DNA from: Oscillospiraceae bacterium
Lineage (GTDB): Bacteria > Bacillota > Clostridia > Oscillospirales > Oscillospiraceae
DNA length: 10,713 nt
Direction: 5' to 3'
Assembly (NCBI GenBank): GCA_017400415.1
Contig: JAFPTE010000159.1
Location: 1-10,713 of the forward strand
Shown here: positions 1-6,687 of the stretch, in pieces
Layout of the letters: each line of letters opens with the position of its first letter
Position numbering within the stretch: the stretch's first letter is position 1
Translations under genes and position numbers: made by a program
Notes under the pieces: generated by a model
The model's input: only the letters and a program-made list of their open reading frames with translations
Database searches by the model: none
What the model was told of the DNA's origin: nothing

Positions 1-62
1 GAGTACTCCGGGGCCTGGGCCACCTGGCCCCAAAGGGTTATTTTGTCGTTTTGCCGCTCCAT
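1..62 (-). CDS. N-terminal fragment of a small protein, possibly Ssb-like (runs off the left edge)
   Basis: An ATG at 62-60 on the minus strand is preceded by a good GAGAGGTGG ribosome binding site. It opens 20 codons that reach the window edge without a stop, beginning MERQNDKITLWGQVAQAPEY. The pattern of a charged start, then hydrophobic-T-L-x-G-x-V and a P-x-[FY]-S-like turn resembles the first OB-fold strand of the short single-stranded-DNA-binding-like proteins of Clostridia. That is family resemblance only; 20 residues cannot prove it. It lies 75 nt downstream of the sigma/partner pair on the same strand and could be co-transcribed with it. The gene is certain to be incomplete here. Confidence is high that it is a real start and low for the product. 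Confidence 0.45.
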   Translation of the reverse strand, partial: MERQNDKITLWGQVAQAPEY

Positions 63-66
63 CTTT

Positions 67-98
67 ACCACCTCTCGCCGTGATTGCCTTTCGGTGGT
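67..98 (-). promoter_or_regulatory. Possible hairpin covering the ribosome binding site of the left-edge gene
   Basis: The hexamer ACCACC at 67-72 is the exact reverse complement of GGTGGT at 93-98, with a 20-nt loop. On the minus-strand transcript the GGTGG arm is part of the ribosome binding site for the ATG at 62, so pairing would hide it. The stem is only 6 bp and the loop is long, so this may be chance. Confidence 0.2.
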
Positions 99-137
99 TA
101 AGTCTATGAGCAGCAGCGGGATTTGAGAACGCCCCCT

Positions 138-995
138 TCATTTTTCCGGGGATTCAGTGCCCTCCTTGTATTCTGCATAGTCCACATCGTACCTGCAGAT
201 GCTGCCGTCGTTGTTCCATTTGGTATCCTCGTTTTCATAGGCCTGGCGGTACTCCGCCAGGAGCTCGGCCCTTTTGGCCTCAAATTCCTCCGGCTCCAGC
301 TCCTCCCTGCTGCCAATGGACACCACTGTTACTCCACAGGGAATGACCAGATCATCGTCCTCCCAGGCTGACGCCAGAAGCACGCAGGTCTTTCCGGGGG
401 CCGGGGATACCCGGTACCCTTCCGGAGCAGAGGATATAACCCTATCCTCCGGCAGAGGACCGTTCCGGAACCACAGCTGAATGGGGCTCTCCGTAATGAG
501 GCTGCCCTTGATATTATCCTCCACCTGAACGGTGATCTGGGTATACACTATGCGCTCTGAGTAGCGGCTGGCCTCAACATACTTGACCTGGTCCCGACTT
601 ATGACCGTGGCTGTGAACACATAATCGCAGGCACCCACCATAAGGTGCTTGTCGGTGGCGTCATACGCCCAGCAGACCGCCACACCGAACGGGGAGGAAG
701 GCACCTCCGGGATAGCCGGGTCCCCCGGGTACGGCTTTATGGTTTCCCGGGGCCAGGGCGCAATGATATCGTTCACGGCGCCGATTATTGCGGCAGGCAG
801 GTCTATGGGCCTGCCGTCCGCCTGGGGCGTTCCCAGGGCGGAAAGGCCCACGGTCACCACCAGGGCCGCTGCGGCGGCCCCTGCCGCCCACAGGCTCCAT
901 CGGGGCAGCGCCTGGGCGGAGGGCCGGCTGTCCGCCTCACGGACAAGGTCATCGTCCAGGCCCCCAATGGCCTCAAAAAACTGCAGCTCAGTCAT
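138..995 (-). CDS. Membrane-anchored putative anti-sigma / sigma-partner protein
   Basis: A 285-residue protein. The first 33 residues are cytoplasmic (FFEAIGGLDDDLVREAD is typical of the short N-terminal segment of sigma-linked Clostridia membrane proteins). One membrane segment spans about 34-54 (Ala/Val/Leu-rich). The remainder, about 55-285, should lie outside the cell. A beta-rich core at about 120-235 (around VFTATVISRDQV and ITVQVEDNIKGS) looks like a small extracytoplasmic sandwich domain; the tail is acidic and charged. The ATG at 995 lies inside the last codons of the sigma gene (8-bp overlap), with an AGGAGGG site just upstream, so the two are translationally coupled. By position it is a candidate anti-sigma factor. 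No zinc-binding ZAS motif (HxxxCxxC) is visible in the N-terminus, so this role is inferred from context and topology only. Confidence 0.8.
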   Translation of the reverse strand: MTELQFFEAIGGLDDDLVREADSRPSAQALPRWSLWAAGAAAAALVVTVGLSALGTPQADGRPIDLPAAIIGAVNDIIAPWPRETIKPYPGDPAIPEVPSSPFGVAVCWAYDATDKHLMVGACDYVFTATVISRDQVKYVEASRYSERIVYTQITVQVEDNIKGSLITESPIQLWFRNGPLPEDRVISSAPEGYRVSPAPGKTCVLLASAWEDDDLVIPCGVTVVSIGSREELEPEEFEAKRAELLAEYRQAYENEDTKWNNDGSICRYDVDYAEYKEGTESPEK

Positions 996-1533
996 AATTA
1001 TAACCCTCCTTCTTCAAATACTCCCGCAGCCGGTTCCGGGTCCGGAACAGGTAGGTGGCCACGGTCCTGCTGTTCATTCTGCAGCTCTCGGCGATCATCT
1101 CCACGGTGTCGCCGTACCAGTAGCGCCGGATAAAGACCCTCCGGTGGGCCTCGTCCTGGTTCCGGAGGAAAAGGCTGATGGTCTCCGCCAGGAGCCGGTC
1201 CGACTCCACTGCGGCGGGAACGCAGTCGGCCAGCTCCTCCAGGGACACGGCCAGGGCGGGGCTGCGCTTTTCGGCGGTGTTATACTTCAGCCGGTTGATG
1301 GCGATGTTCCGGACGATGCGGCACAGGTAGGTCCTAAGGTCCTCCGGTCTGGCCGGGGGAATGCTGTTCCATACCTCAAACCAGGCGGAGCTGACGCACT
1401 CCTCGGCGTCCTCCTTCTGGGCAAGGAGGTTACCCGCAATGCGGAGGCACAGCCCCTCATACTTCTGCCGGAGCTCCTCAACAGCCCTCTCGTCCCGCCG
1501 GAAGAGCAGTTCCACTATCTCTTTATTATCCAA
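988..1533 (-). CDS. RNA polymerase sigma factor, ECF (sigma-70) family
   Basis: A 181-residue ECF sigma factor from the TTG at 1533. Region 2 covers about residues 20-90 (QKYEGLCLRIAGNLL, then DAEECVSSAWFEVWNSIPP and the YLCRIVRNIAINRLK helix). Region 4 covers about 125-177 (RRVFIRRYWYGDTVEMIAES, then the recognition helix in SRTVATYLFRTRNRLREYL). Start choice: the GTG at 1542 is in frame but sits directly on the AGGGAGG site at 1542-1548. The TTG at 1533 lies 8 nt after that site and yields MDNKEIVELLF, the usual start of this group. The gene overlaps the membrane partner by 8 bp. It is served by a good minus-strand promoter (-35 at 1631-1636, -10 at 1609-1614). Target genes cannot be read from this window. 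Confidence 0.9.
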   Translation of the reverse strand: MDNKEIVELLFRRDERAVEELRQKYEGLCLRIAGNLLAQKEDAEECVSSAWFEVWNSIPPARPEDLRTYLCRIVRNIAINRLKYNTAEKRSPALAVSLEELADCVPAAVESDRLLAETISLFLRNQDEAHRRVFIRRYWYGDTVEMIAESCRMNSRTVATYLFRTRNRLREYLKKEGYNYD

Positions 1534-1567
1534 AGGCCGCACCTCCCTTCACCTATAAAGTCAACTT

Positions 1568-1594
1568 TTCCCCGGCTTATATTTCACCGGGGAA
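1568..1594. promoter_or_regulatory. Perfect 8-bp hairpin in the leader of the sigma operon
   Basis: TTCCCCGG (1568-1575) and CCGGGGAA (1587-1594) form an 8-bp stem with an 11-nt loop. On the minus strand it falls between the predicted start of transcription (about 1602) and the sigma start codon, so it would be in the 5' leader. On the plus strand it is followed by a short T-rich run (1598-1603) and could act as a weak terminator, but no plus-strand gene ends just upstream. Confidence 0.4.
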
Positions 1595-1608
1595 GAATTT
1601 TTTCTTCA

Positions 1609-1636
1609 ATTGTACCAGGAATTTACATATTTTCAA
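1609..1636 (-). promoter_or_regulatory. Promoter for the ECF sigma / partner operon
   Basis: Read on the minus strand: -35 TTGAAA (1636-1631), 16-nt spacer, -10 TACAAT (1614-1609), with a TGG just before the -10 (partial extended -10). This is close to a housekeeping sigma-A promoter. The predicted start of transcription is near 1602, about 70 nt before the TTG start. Confidence 0.6.
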
Positions 1637-1640
1637 TATG
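1626..1640. promoter_or_regulatory. Inverted repeat between the divergent promoters (candidate operator)
   Basis: CATATT (1626-1631), 3-nt gap, AATATG (1635-1640). It overlaps the -35 box of the minus-strand sigma promoter and abuts the -35 position of the plus-strand response-regulator promoter. A protein bound here could affect both operons. The site is short and AT-rich, so chance is possible. Confidence 0.35.
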
Positions 1641-1659
1641 CAAGAGGGCAATTTGGGTG

Positions 1660-1665
1660 TATAAT
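1660..1665 (+). promoter_or_regulatory. -10 box of the two-component/GH43 operon promoter
   Basis: A consensus TATAAT lies 32 nt before the response-regulator ATG, with TG directly upstream. The sequence at the expected -35 position (about 1637-1642, TATGCA) is poor, which fits a promoter that needs an activator. Transcription would start near 1672. Confidence 0.5.
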
Positions 1666-1697
1666 CAGCATGAGATGTTATGCAGAGGAGGTCCGGC

Positions 1698-2372
1698 ATG
1701 AAGCTGCTTCTGGCCGAAGACGAAAAAAGCCTCGCCCGGGCGGTGAAGGCCATACTGGAAAAGAACAACTTCCTGGTGGATGTGGTTTATGACGGCCGGG
1801 AGGCTCTGGACTACCTGCTGACGGAGGACTATGACGGAGCTGTCATGGACATCATGATGCCCGGGCTGGACGGCATAACCGTTCTGCGGCGGCTCCGGGC
1901 GGAGGGGAAGGGCACCCCGGTGCTGCTGCTGACCGCCAAAAGCCAGATTGACGACAAGGTAGAGGGTCTGGACGCCGGAGCAAACGACTACCTGACCAAG
2001 CCCTTTGACGCCAAGGAGCTCCTGGCCAGGATCCGGGCCATGACCCGGGTGCAGCGGGTGCAGACAAGCTCCGTGCTCTCCTTCGGGGACCTGACCCTGA
2101 ACCTGGCCACCTATGAGCTGGCCTCCCCTTCGGGCTCCTTCCGGCTGGCCGGAAAGGAATTCGGCATGATGGAGCTCATGATGCGGGACCCGGGGGCCCT
2201 TATCTCCGCCGAGAGATTCCTGGAGCGGGTCTGGGGCTACGAGACCGAGGCGGACATAAACGTGGTCTGGGTCTACCTGTCCTATCTGCGGAAGAAGCTG
2301 GCCGCCCTGGCTTCAAAGGTGAGCATTAAGGCCACCCGGAACGCCGGGTACTCCCTTGAGGTAAAGAAATGA
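1698..2372 (+). CDS. OmpR/PhoB-type DNA-binding response regulator
   Basis: 224 residues, the normal length for the family. The receiver domain (1-115) has the acidic pocket E7/D8, the phosphorylated aspartate D51 in VMDIMMPG, the switch threonine T79 and the invariant K101 in LTKPF. The winged-helix DNA-binding domain follows (about 125-222), with LAGKEFGMMELMMRDPG, ERVWGYETEADINVVWVYLSYLRKKL and the C-terminal wing hairpin TRNAGYSLE. The ATG at 1698 is chosen because AGGAGGT (1686-1692) sits 5 nt upstream. An in-frame ATG at 1680 lies before that site and is unlikely. The gene shares a 4-bp ATGA overlap with the kinase, so the pair is coupled. It probably controls its own operon from the region 1626-1665, which is an inference from position. 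Confidence 0.95.
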   Translation: MKLLLAEDEKSLARAVKAILEKNNFLVDVVYDGREALDYLLTEDYDGAVMDIMMPGLDGITVLRRLRAEGKGTPVLLLTAKSQIDDKVEGLDAGANDYLTKPFDAKELLARIRAMTRVQRVQTSSVLSFGDLTLNLATYELASPSGSFRLAGKEFGMMELMMRDPGALISAERFLERVWGYETEADINVVWVYLSYLRKKLAALASKVSIKATRNAGYSLEVKK

Positions 2373-3739
2373 TAAAAAAACTCAGACATCGCTACACCCT
2401 TGCCGCCGTTCTGAGCCTGTTTCTGGTGCTGGCTGTCATAATGGCGGTGGTGAACATTCTGAATTACCGGAACGTGGTGGACAACGCCGACACGGTGCTG
2501 GACATCCTTTCGGAAAACGGCGGCGCCTTCCCCAAGCTGCCCGATTTCCGCAGCGAGTCCGGCGAAAGCCAGGCCAGCTCCCAGGGGGATACTCCCCCGG
2601 AGCTTCCGGAGGACTGGCAGGATTGGGAACAGCGCTGGCAGGAGGACGCCAGACGGGGCGAGCGCCAGTTCCGGGAGCGGATGGAGTTTTTCCAGCGGAA
2701 CCCGGAGCTCCAGTTTGAGACCCGCTTCTTCTCCGTTGTCTATGACGGCACCGGCGCCCAGAGGCAAGCGAACGTGGGCATGATAGCCGCCGTGGACGAG
2801 GCGGAGGCCTGGCAGTTCGGCGCCAGGGCCCTGGCCGCAGGAGCCGACCGGGGCTTCGTGAGGGATTTCCGCTACGCCCGCTCCGCCTTCGAGGGCGGCA
2901 CGCTGATAATCTTCCTGGACTGCGGCAGGACCCTGGGCTCCTTCCGGACCTTCCTTTTGTGGAGCATTGTCATATCCCTGGGAGCCCTTGGGCTGGTGTG
3001 CCTTCTGATGATGTTCCTCTCCGGACGCATAGTGCGTCCCATTGCGGAGACCTACGAAAAGCAGCGCCGGTTCATCACCGACGCCGGCCACGAGATAAAA
3101 ACCCCCATCGCCATCATCAGCGCCGATGCGGAGGTCATTGAGCTGGAAAACGGCGAGAGCGAGTGGACCGGGGACATCAAGGCCCAGACAAAGCGCCTGG
3201 CGGCCCTGACGGACGACCTTATCTTCCTGTCCCGGATGGAGGAGACGGGCTCCCGCCCGGCCATGCTGCCCTTCTCCTTCTCCGATCTGGTGTCGGACTG
3301 CGCCTCCGGCTTTGAGGCCCCGGCCAGGACCCAGGGCAAGAGCTTTGAAAAGCGCATAGCCCCGGGCCTGGAGGTCACCGGCGACGAAAAGGGCCTGCGG
3401 CAGCTCACAAACATCCTTCTGGACAACGCCGTCAAATACTCCCCGGAGGGCGGCCGCATCGGCCTTACGGCGGAGAGCTTCGGCACCGGGGTCCGGCTCA
3501 CCGTGGAAAACACGGCGGAGAACATAACGAGAGAGCAGCTTGAGCGGATGTTTGACCGCTTCTACCGGGGGGACAGCTCCCGGTCCCAGGAAAAGACAGG
3601 CTACGGCATCGGCCTTTCCATCGCCCGAGCGGTGGCGGACGCCCACAGGGGCAAGATAGCCGCCTCCTCCCCGGACGGAAAGACCATGAAAATAACCTTT
3701 ATCCTGCCCCAGAACAAAAACGGAGGTCACAAAGCATGA
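2369..3739 (+). CDS. Sensor histidine kinase (HisKA/HATPase), membrane-bound
   Basis: 456 residues. TM1 is at about 11-31 and TM2 at about 194-218; between them is an extracytoplasmic region of about 160 residues. The phosphoacceptor H241 lies in DAGHEIKTP. The ATP-binding domain has the N box (LLDNAVKYSPEGG, N353), a DRFYRGDSS F-box region and the G box GYGIGLS at 411-417. The sensor region does not match a named domain that I recognise. It contains a stretch unusually rich in Trp, Glu, Arg and Gln (about 75-110), predicted helical or coiled coil and strongly charged. There is no obvious HAMP domain: TM2 is followed almost directly (about 20 residues) by the HisKA helix. It overlaps the regulator and the glycosidase by 4 bp each. 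The ligand is unknown. Confidence 0.95.
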   Translation: MIKKLRHRYTLAAVLSLFLVLAVIMAVVNILNYRNVVDNADTVLDILSENGGAFPKLPDFRSESGESQASSQGDTPPELPEDWQDWEQRWQEDARRGERQFRERMEFFQRNPELQFETRFFSVVYDGTGAQRQANVGMIAAVDEAEAWQFGARALAAGADRGFVRDFRYARSAFEGGTLIIFLDCGRTLGSFRTFLLWSIVISLGALGLVCLLMMFLSGRIVRPIAETYEKQRRFITDAGHEIKTPIAIISADAEVIELENGESEWTGDIKAQTKRLAALTDDLIFLSRMEETGSRPAMLPFSFSDLVSDCASGFEAPARTQGKSFEKRIAPGLEVTGDEKGLRQLTNILLDNAVKYSPEGGRIGLTAESFGTGVRLTVENTAENITREQLERMFDRFYRGDSSRSQEKTGYGIGLSIARAVADAHRGKIAASSPDGKTMKITFILPQNKNGGHKA

Positions 3740-5142
3740 AAAACCAGGTTTTCAATCCCTACCTGCCCAGCTGGGAGTACGTGCCCGACGGGGAGCCCCA
3801 CGTTTTCGGCGACAGAGTTTACGTCTACGGGTCCCACGACGCCTTCGGCGCCCCCATCTTCTGCGTGAACGACTACGTCTGCTGGTCCGCCCCGGTAAAC
3901 GACCTTTCCGACTGGCGCTATGAGGGCGTCATCTACAAAAAGACCCAGGACCCGGGCAACCGGCTGGGCATACGCAGCCTCTATGCTCCCGACGTGACCC
4001 GGGGCCCGGACGGGCGCTATTACCTCTACTACGCCTTTGACTTTCTGGGCGAGTTCGGCGTGGCCGTCTGCGACACCCCCGCCGGGAAATATGAGTTCTA
4101 CGGCAAGGTCCGCCACAAAAACGGCAAGGTCTGGGGCAAGAAGAGCGGCGAGCAGTTCCCCTTCGACCCGGGCGTCCTGACGGACGACGACGGCCGGGTG
4201 TGGCTCTACTCCGGCTTTGAGACCAAGGTCCCCTTCGTGGCCTCCCGCTGGCACAACCTGCGTAACGACGGCGGCGTGGTCATGGAGCTGGAGCCGGATA
4301 TGATAACCATAAAGCAGGAGCCCAAGGTCATCTTCCCCATCAAGGGCAGGCCCGGCGCCTTCCCCCACGCCTTCTTCGAGGCCAGCTCCATCCGGAAGGT
4401 GGACGGCAAATACTGCTTCGTGTACTCCAGCCAGTATAACCACGATCTTTGCTACGCCGTCTCCGACAGGCCCGACGGCGATTTCAAGTACGGCGGCGTG
4501 CTTGTGGACCTGGGCGACCTCTACCTGAACGGCAACACCGATGAGGAGCACGCCAACAACTACCTGGGCAACACCCACGGGGGCATGCTGAACATCGGGG
4601 ACGACTGGTACATCTTCTACCACCGGCAGACCAACAGGACCAGCTACGCCCGGCAGGCCTGCGCCGAGAAGCTGGAGCGCACTCCGGACGGGGGCTTCAG
4701 GCAGGCGGAGGTCACCAGCTGCGGCCTGAACGGCGGGCCCCTGAGGGGCAAGGGCACCTATGAGGCCCGGATCGCCTGCAACCTGTGGGCCAAGGGCCAC
4801 AGGACCGCCAGAGTGGACCGTGGGGCCAAGGCCACGGAGGGCCACCCCTACTTCACCCAGACCGGAAAAGACCGTGAGTGCGACGGGGACCAGTACATAG
4901 CCAATATGCGGGACGGGGCCACGGCGGGCTTCAAGTATTTCGCCTTTGACGGCACGGAGGGGAAAATCTCCGTCACGGGCCGGGGAGGCGGCCAGTTTCT
5001 TGTAACCGACGGGGAGAACACCCTGGCCACCGTGCCCATGAACGGCACAAGCCTCTTTACCGTCTCCCCCGGCGTCCACCCCCTGTACTTCATCTACGAG
5101 GGCGAAGGCCCCGCCGACTTCGTCTCCTTCACCGTGGAATAA
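3736..5142 (+). CDS. Family 43 glycoside hydrolase-like protein (arabinosidase/xylosidase type), cytoplasmic
   Basis: 468 residues with no signal peptide, so probably intracellular. The N-terminal two thirds (about 5-320) read as a five-bladed GH43 propeller with repeated [GN]xxYYLYYA-like strands. Candidate catalytic residues are the base D18 (PDGEPHVF), the pKa-tuning D86 (LYAPDVT) and the acid E215 (FFEASSI); these follow from family knowledge plus motif spacing. The C-terminal part (about 335-468) is a beta-rich module similar in pattern to CBM6-like domains (DGDQYIANMRDGATAGFKYF and the following strands). The start codon overlaps the kinase stop (ATGA at 3736-3739), with GGAGGT at 3722-3727. 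The likely role is cleaving arabinose- or xylose-containing oligosaccharides already imported; the exact linkage cannot be read from sequence. No transporter or other sugar gene lies next to it. Confidence 0.9.
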   Translation: MKNQVFNPYLPSWEYVPDGEPHVFGDRVYVYGSHDAFGAPIFCVNDYVCWSAPVNDLSDWRYEGVIYKKTQDPGNRLGIRSLYAPDVTRGPDGRYYLYYAFDFLGEFGVAVCDTPAGKYEFYGKVRHKNGKVWGKKSGEQFPFDPGVLTDDDGRVWLYSGFETKVPFVASRWHNLRNDGGVVMELEPDMITIKQEPKVIFPIKGRPGAFPHAFFEASSIRKVDGKYCFVYSSQYNHDLCYAVSDRPDGDFKYGGVLVDLGDLYLNGNTDEEHANNYLGNTHGGMLNIGDDWYIFYHRQTNRTSYARQACAEKLERTPDGGFRQAEVTSCGLNGGPLRGKGTYEARIACNLWAKGHRTARVDRGAKATEGHPYFTQTGKDRECDGDQYIANMRDGATAGFKYFAFDGTEGKISVTGRGGGQFLVTDGENTLATVPMNGTSLFTVSPGVHPLYFIYEGEGPADFVSFTVE

Positions 5143-5154
5143 GGCGAAAAAAAC

Positions 5155-5181
5155 AAAACCGAGGGGTTTCCCCTCGGTTTT
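5155..5181. terminator. Bidirectional intrinsic terminator between the GH43 operon and mocR-like gene
   Basis: A 12-bp inverted repeat: AAAACCGAGGGG (5155-5166), loop TTT, CCCCTCGGTTTT (5170-5181). The plus strand ends with a TTTT run, and the minus strand reads into a TTTTGTTTTTTT run. It stops the plus-strand operon ending at 5142 and the minus-strand regulator ending at 5183. Confidence 0.93.
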
Positions 5182-5182
5182 G

Positions 5183-6568
5183 CTATTTCAGTGCCCGGCG
5201 GAGCCTTTCGCAGGCGTCGGAGAGCTGCGCCTCCTCCACCCCGCCGTAGCCCAGCACCAGGCAGCCCCCCTCCGGCTCATACCGGTGGCAGTAACGGCTC
5301 AGGCCCGCCAGGTCCAGCCCCTGCTCCAGGGCGCTCTCCAGAAGCTCCGGCTCGGTCCGCTCCCGGCTCATGATGAGAAAATGCATGCCGCCCCCGTCCC
5401 CGGAGACCTCAATACCCGGGATATCCCCCAGGGCGGCCAGGAGCCTTGCCCGCCGCCGGGCGTAGAGCCCCGTAAGGCGGCGCAGATACCTGCCGTAGAC
5501 CCCCGTATCCATGAGCAGGGCCAGCACCGCCTGCTCATACCGGGACACGGTGCTGAGCCGGTGGGCGCTGAGGGCCCGGTACTTTGCCAGCAGAGGCCCG
5601 GGCAGCACGGCGTAGGCCACCCTTATGGAGGGGGCCAGGGACCGGGAAAAGGTGCCCACATAGATGACCCGGCCCCGGTCGTCCATGCTCTTCAGACTGG
5701 GTATGGGCCGCCCCACATAGCGGAACTCCGAGTCATAGTCGTCCTCGATAACGTAACGGTCCGGCTCCTCCGAGGCCCAGCGCAGAATCCGGCTCCGGCG
5801 GGAGGCCGGCATGGTGACGCCCATGGGAAACTGGTGGGAGGGGGTCACGTAACACACGTTCACGTCGCTTTTCCGCAGCTCGTCCTCCCGCATCCCGGCC
5901 TCATCCAGGGGGATATAGCGCACCTGTCGGCCCAGGGCCAGGGCCGTATCCGCCATGGCGGTGTAGCCCGGGTCCTCCAGGCCCAGGACCGTGGCCTCCG
6001 GCAGCAGCTGCAGAATGAGCCCGGTCAGATACTCCATGCCGGCGCCCACCACTATATCCTCCGGAGCGCACCGGACCCCTCTGGTCTCCCCCAGCATCCG
6101 GGCCAGGGCCCGGCGCAAGGGCAGGTCCCCCTGTCTGTGGCCCCGGCGCAGAAGCTCCGGGGAGGAGTACACAACCTCCTTATTGAGCTTTGCCCAGGTG
6201 GCGTAGGGGAACTGGCTCACGTCCACGGAGGCGGTGGAGAAGTCCGGCCCACGGGGGGGCTGCCTCTCCGGCTCCCGCTCCGGCGCCGGCCGGCTCCGGG
6301 GCTCCGGGGAGGCCGGGGCCACCAGGTCCCCGCAGTAATAGCCGCTGCGGGGCCGGGCCTCAATATAGCCCTCCGCCGCCAAAAGGCCGTAGGCCGTCTC
6401 CACGGTGGAGCGGCTGATGCCCAGGCCCTCCTGCAGGGCCCTTTTGGAGGGCAGCTTCTCCCCGGGGCGTATATGTCCCCGGGCGATCTCCGCCGCAAAA
6501 TAGCGGTAGAGCTGCTCATACATGGGCGTTTTTCCGCCGCTTTCCAGAGTTATGGACAGATTCTGCAC
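5183..6568 (-). CDS. MocR-type regulator: GntR winged helix fused to a class I aminotransferase-like domain
   Basis: 461 residues from the GTG at 6568, which has GGAGGGG just upstream (about 6575-6581). Longer in-frame starts up to 6709 would run through the divergent promoter and the start of the S-component gene, so they are rejected. The GntR winged helix is at about 10-80 (GEKLPSKRALQEGLGISRST), followed by a Pro/Arg/Glu-rich linker (about 83-108). The aminotransferase-like domain is at about 115-461, with LEDPGYTAM (Y202), TPSHQFPMG and IEDDYDSEF (D277, Y278). The place where PLP normally forms a Schiff base, GTFSKSLAPS, reads GTFSRSLAPS here: R309 (codon CGG) replaces lysine. The protein may bind PLP without a covalent bond, bind another ligand, or not use PLP. 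It is divergent from the ECF S component at 6688 and probably regulates it. Confidence 0.93.
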   Translation of the reverse strand: MQNLSITLESGGKTPMYEQLYRYFAAEIARGHIRPGEKLPSKRALQEGLGISRSTVETAYGLLAAEGYIEARPRSGYYCGDLVAPASPEPRSRPAPEREPERQPPRGPDFSTASVDVSQFPYATWAKLNKEVVYSSPELLRRGHRQGDLPLRRALARMLGETRGVRCAPEDIVVGAGMEYLTGLILQLLPEATVLGLEDPGYTAMADTALALGRQVRYIPLDEAGMREDELRKSDVNVCYVTPSHQFPMGVTMPASRRSRILRWASEEPDRYVIEDDYDSEFRYVGRPIPSLKSMDDRGRVIYVGTFSRSLAPSIRVAYAVLPGPLLAKYRALSAHRLSTVSRYEQAVLALLMDTGVYGRYLRRLTGLYARRRARLLAALGDIPGIEVSGDGGGMHFLIMSRERTEPELLESALEQGLDLAGLSRYCHRYEPEGGCLVLGYGGVEEAQLSDACERLRRALK

Positions 6569-6604
6569 GGTCTCCCCTCCAATCTGACCCCGTAAAAAAT
6601 AATA

Positions 6605-6635
6605 AAACTGAATATATACGCAGTGCCAGTTTGCG
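6605..6635. promoter_or_regulatory. Candidate MocR operator in the divergent promoter region
   Basis: Two nested inverted repeats: AAACTG (6605-6610) with CAGTTT (6627-6632), and CGCA (6619-6622) with TGCG (6632-6635). They lie just upstream of the TATAAT box at 6638-6643 that would serve the S-component gene, where a MocR protein would be expected to act. The assignment is by position and symmetry only. Confidence 0.35.
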
Positions 6636-6637
6636 CC

Positions 6638-6643
6638 TATAAT
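6638..6643 (+). promoter_or_regulatory. -10 box of the ECF S-component promoter
   Basis: Consensus TATAAT 44 nt before the ATG at 6688. There is no recognisable -35 box 16-18 nt upstream; that space is filled by the inverted repeats at 6605-6635, which fits activator-dependent transcription. Confidence 0.45.
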
Positions 6644-6687
6644 CATACTCACTTCCGGAACGAGTGTCAAGTAAGGACGTGAAAAAA

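Noticed and set aside
2282..3730. 482-residue minus-strand open frame opposite the kinase
   Set aside because: Antisense shadow; low-complexity Gly/Ala/Val composition, no motifs, and no ribosome binding site, against a kinase with all catalytic boxes.
3727..5079. 450-residue minus-strand open frame opposite the GH43 gene
   Set aside because: Antisense shadow of a well-supported gene; Val/Gly/His-rich with no recognisable domain.
5180..6595. 471-residue plus-strand open frame opposite the MocR gene
   Set aside because: Gly/Pro/His-rich shadow; the opposite strand has an intact winged helix and aminotransferase domain.
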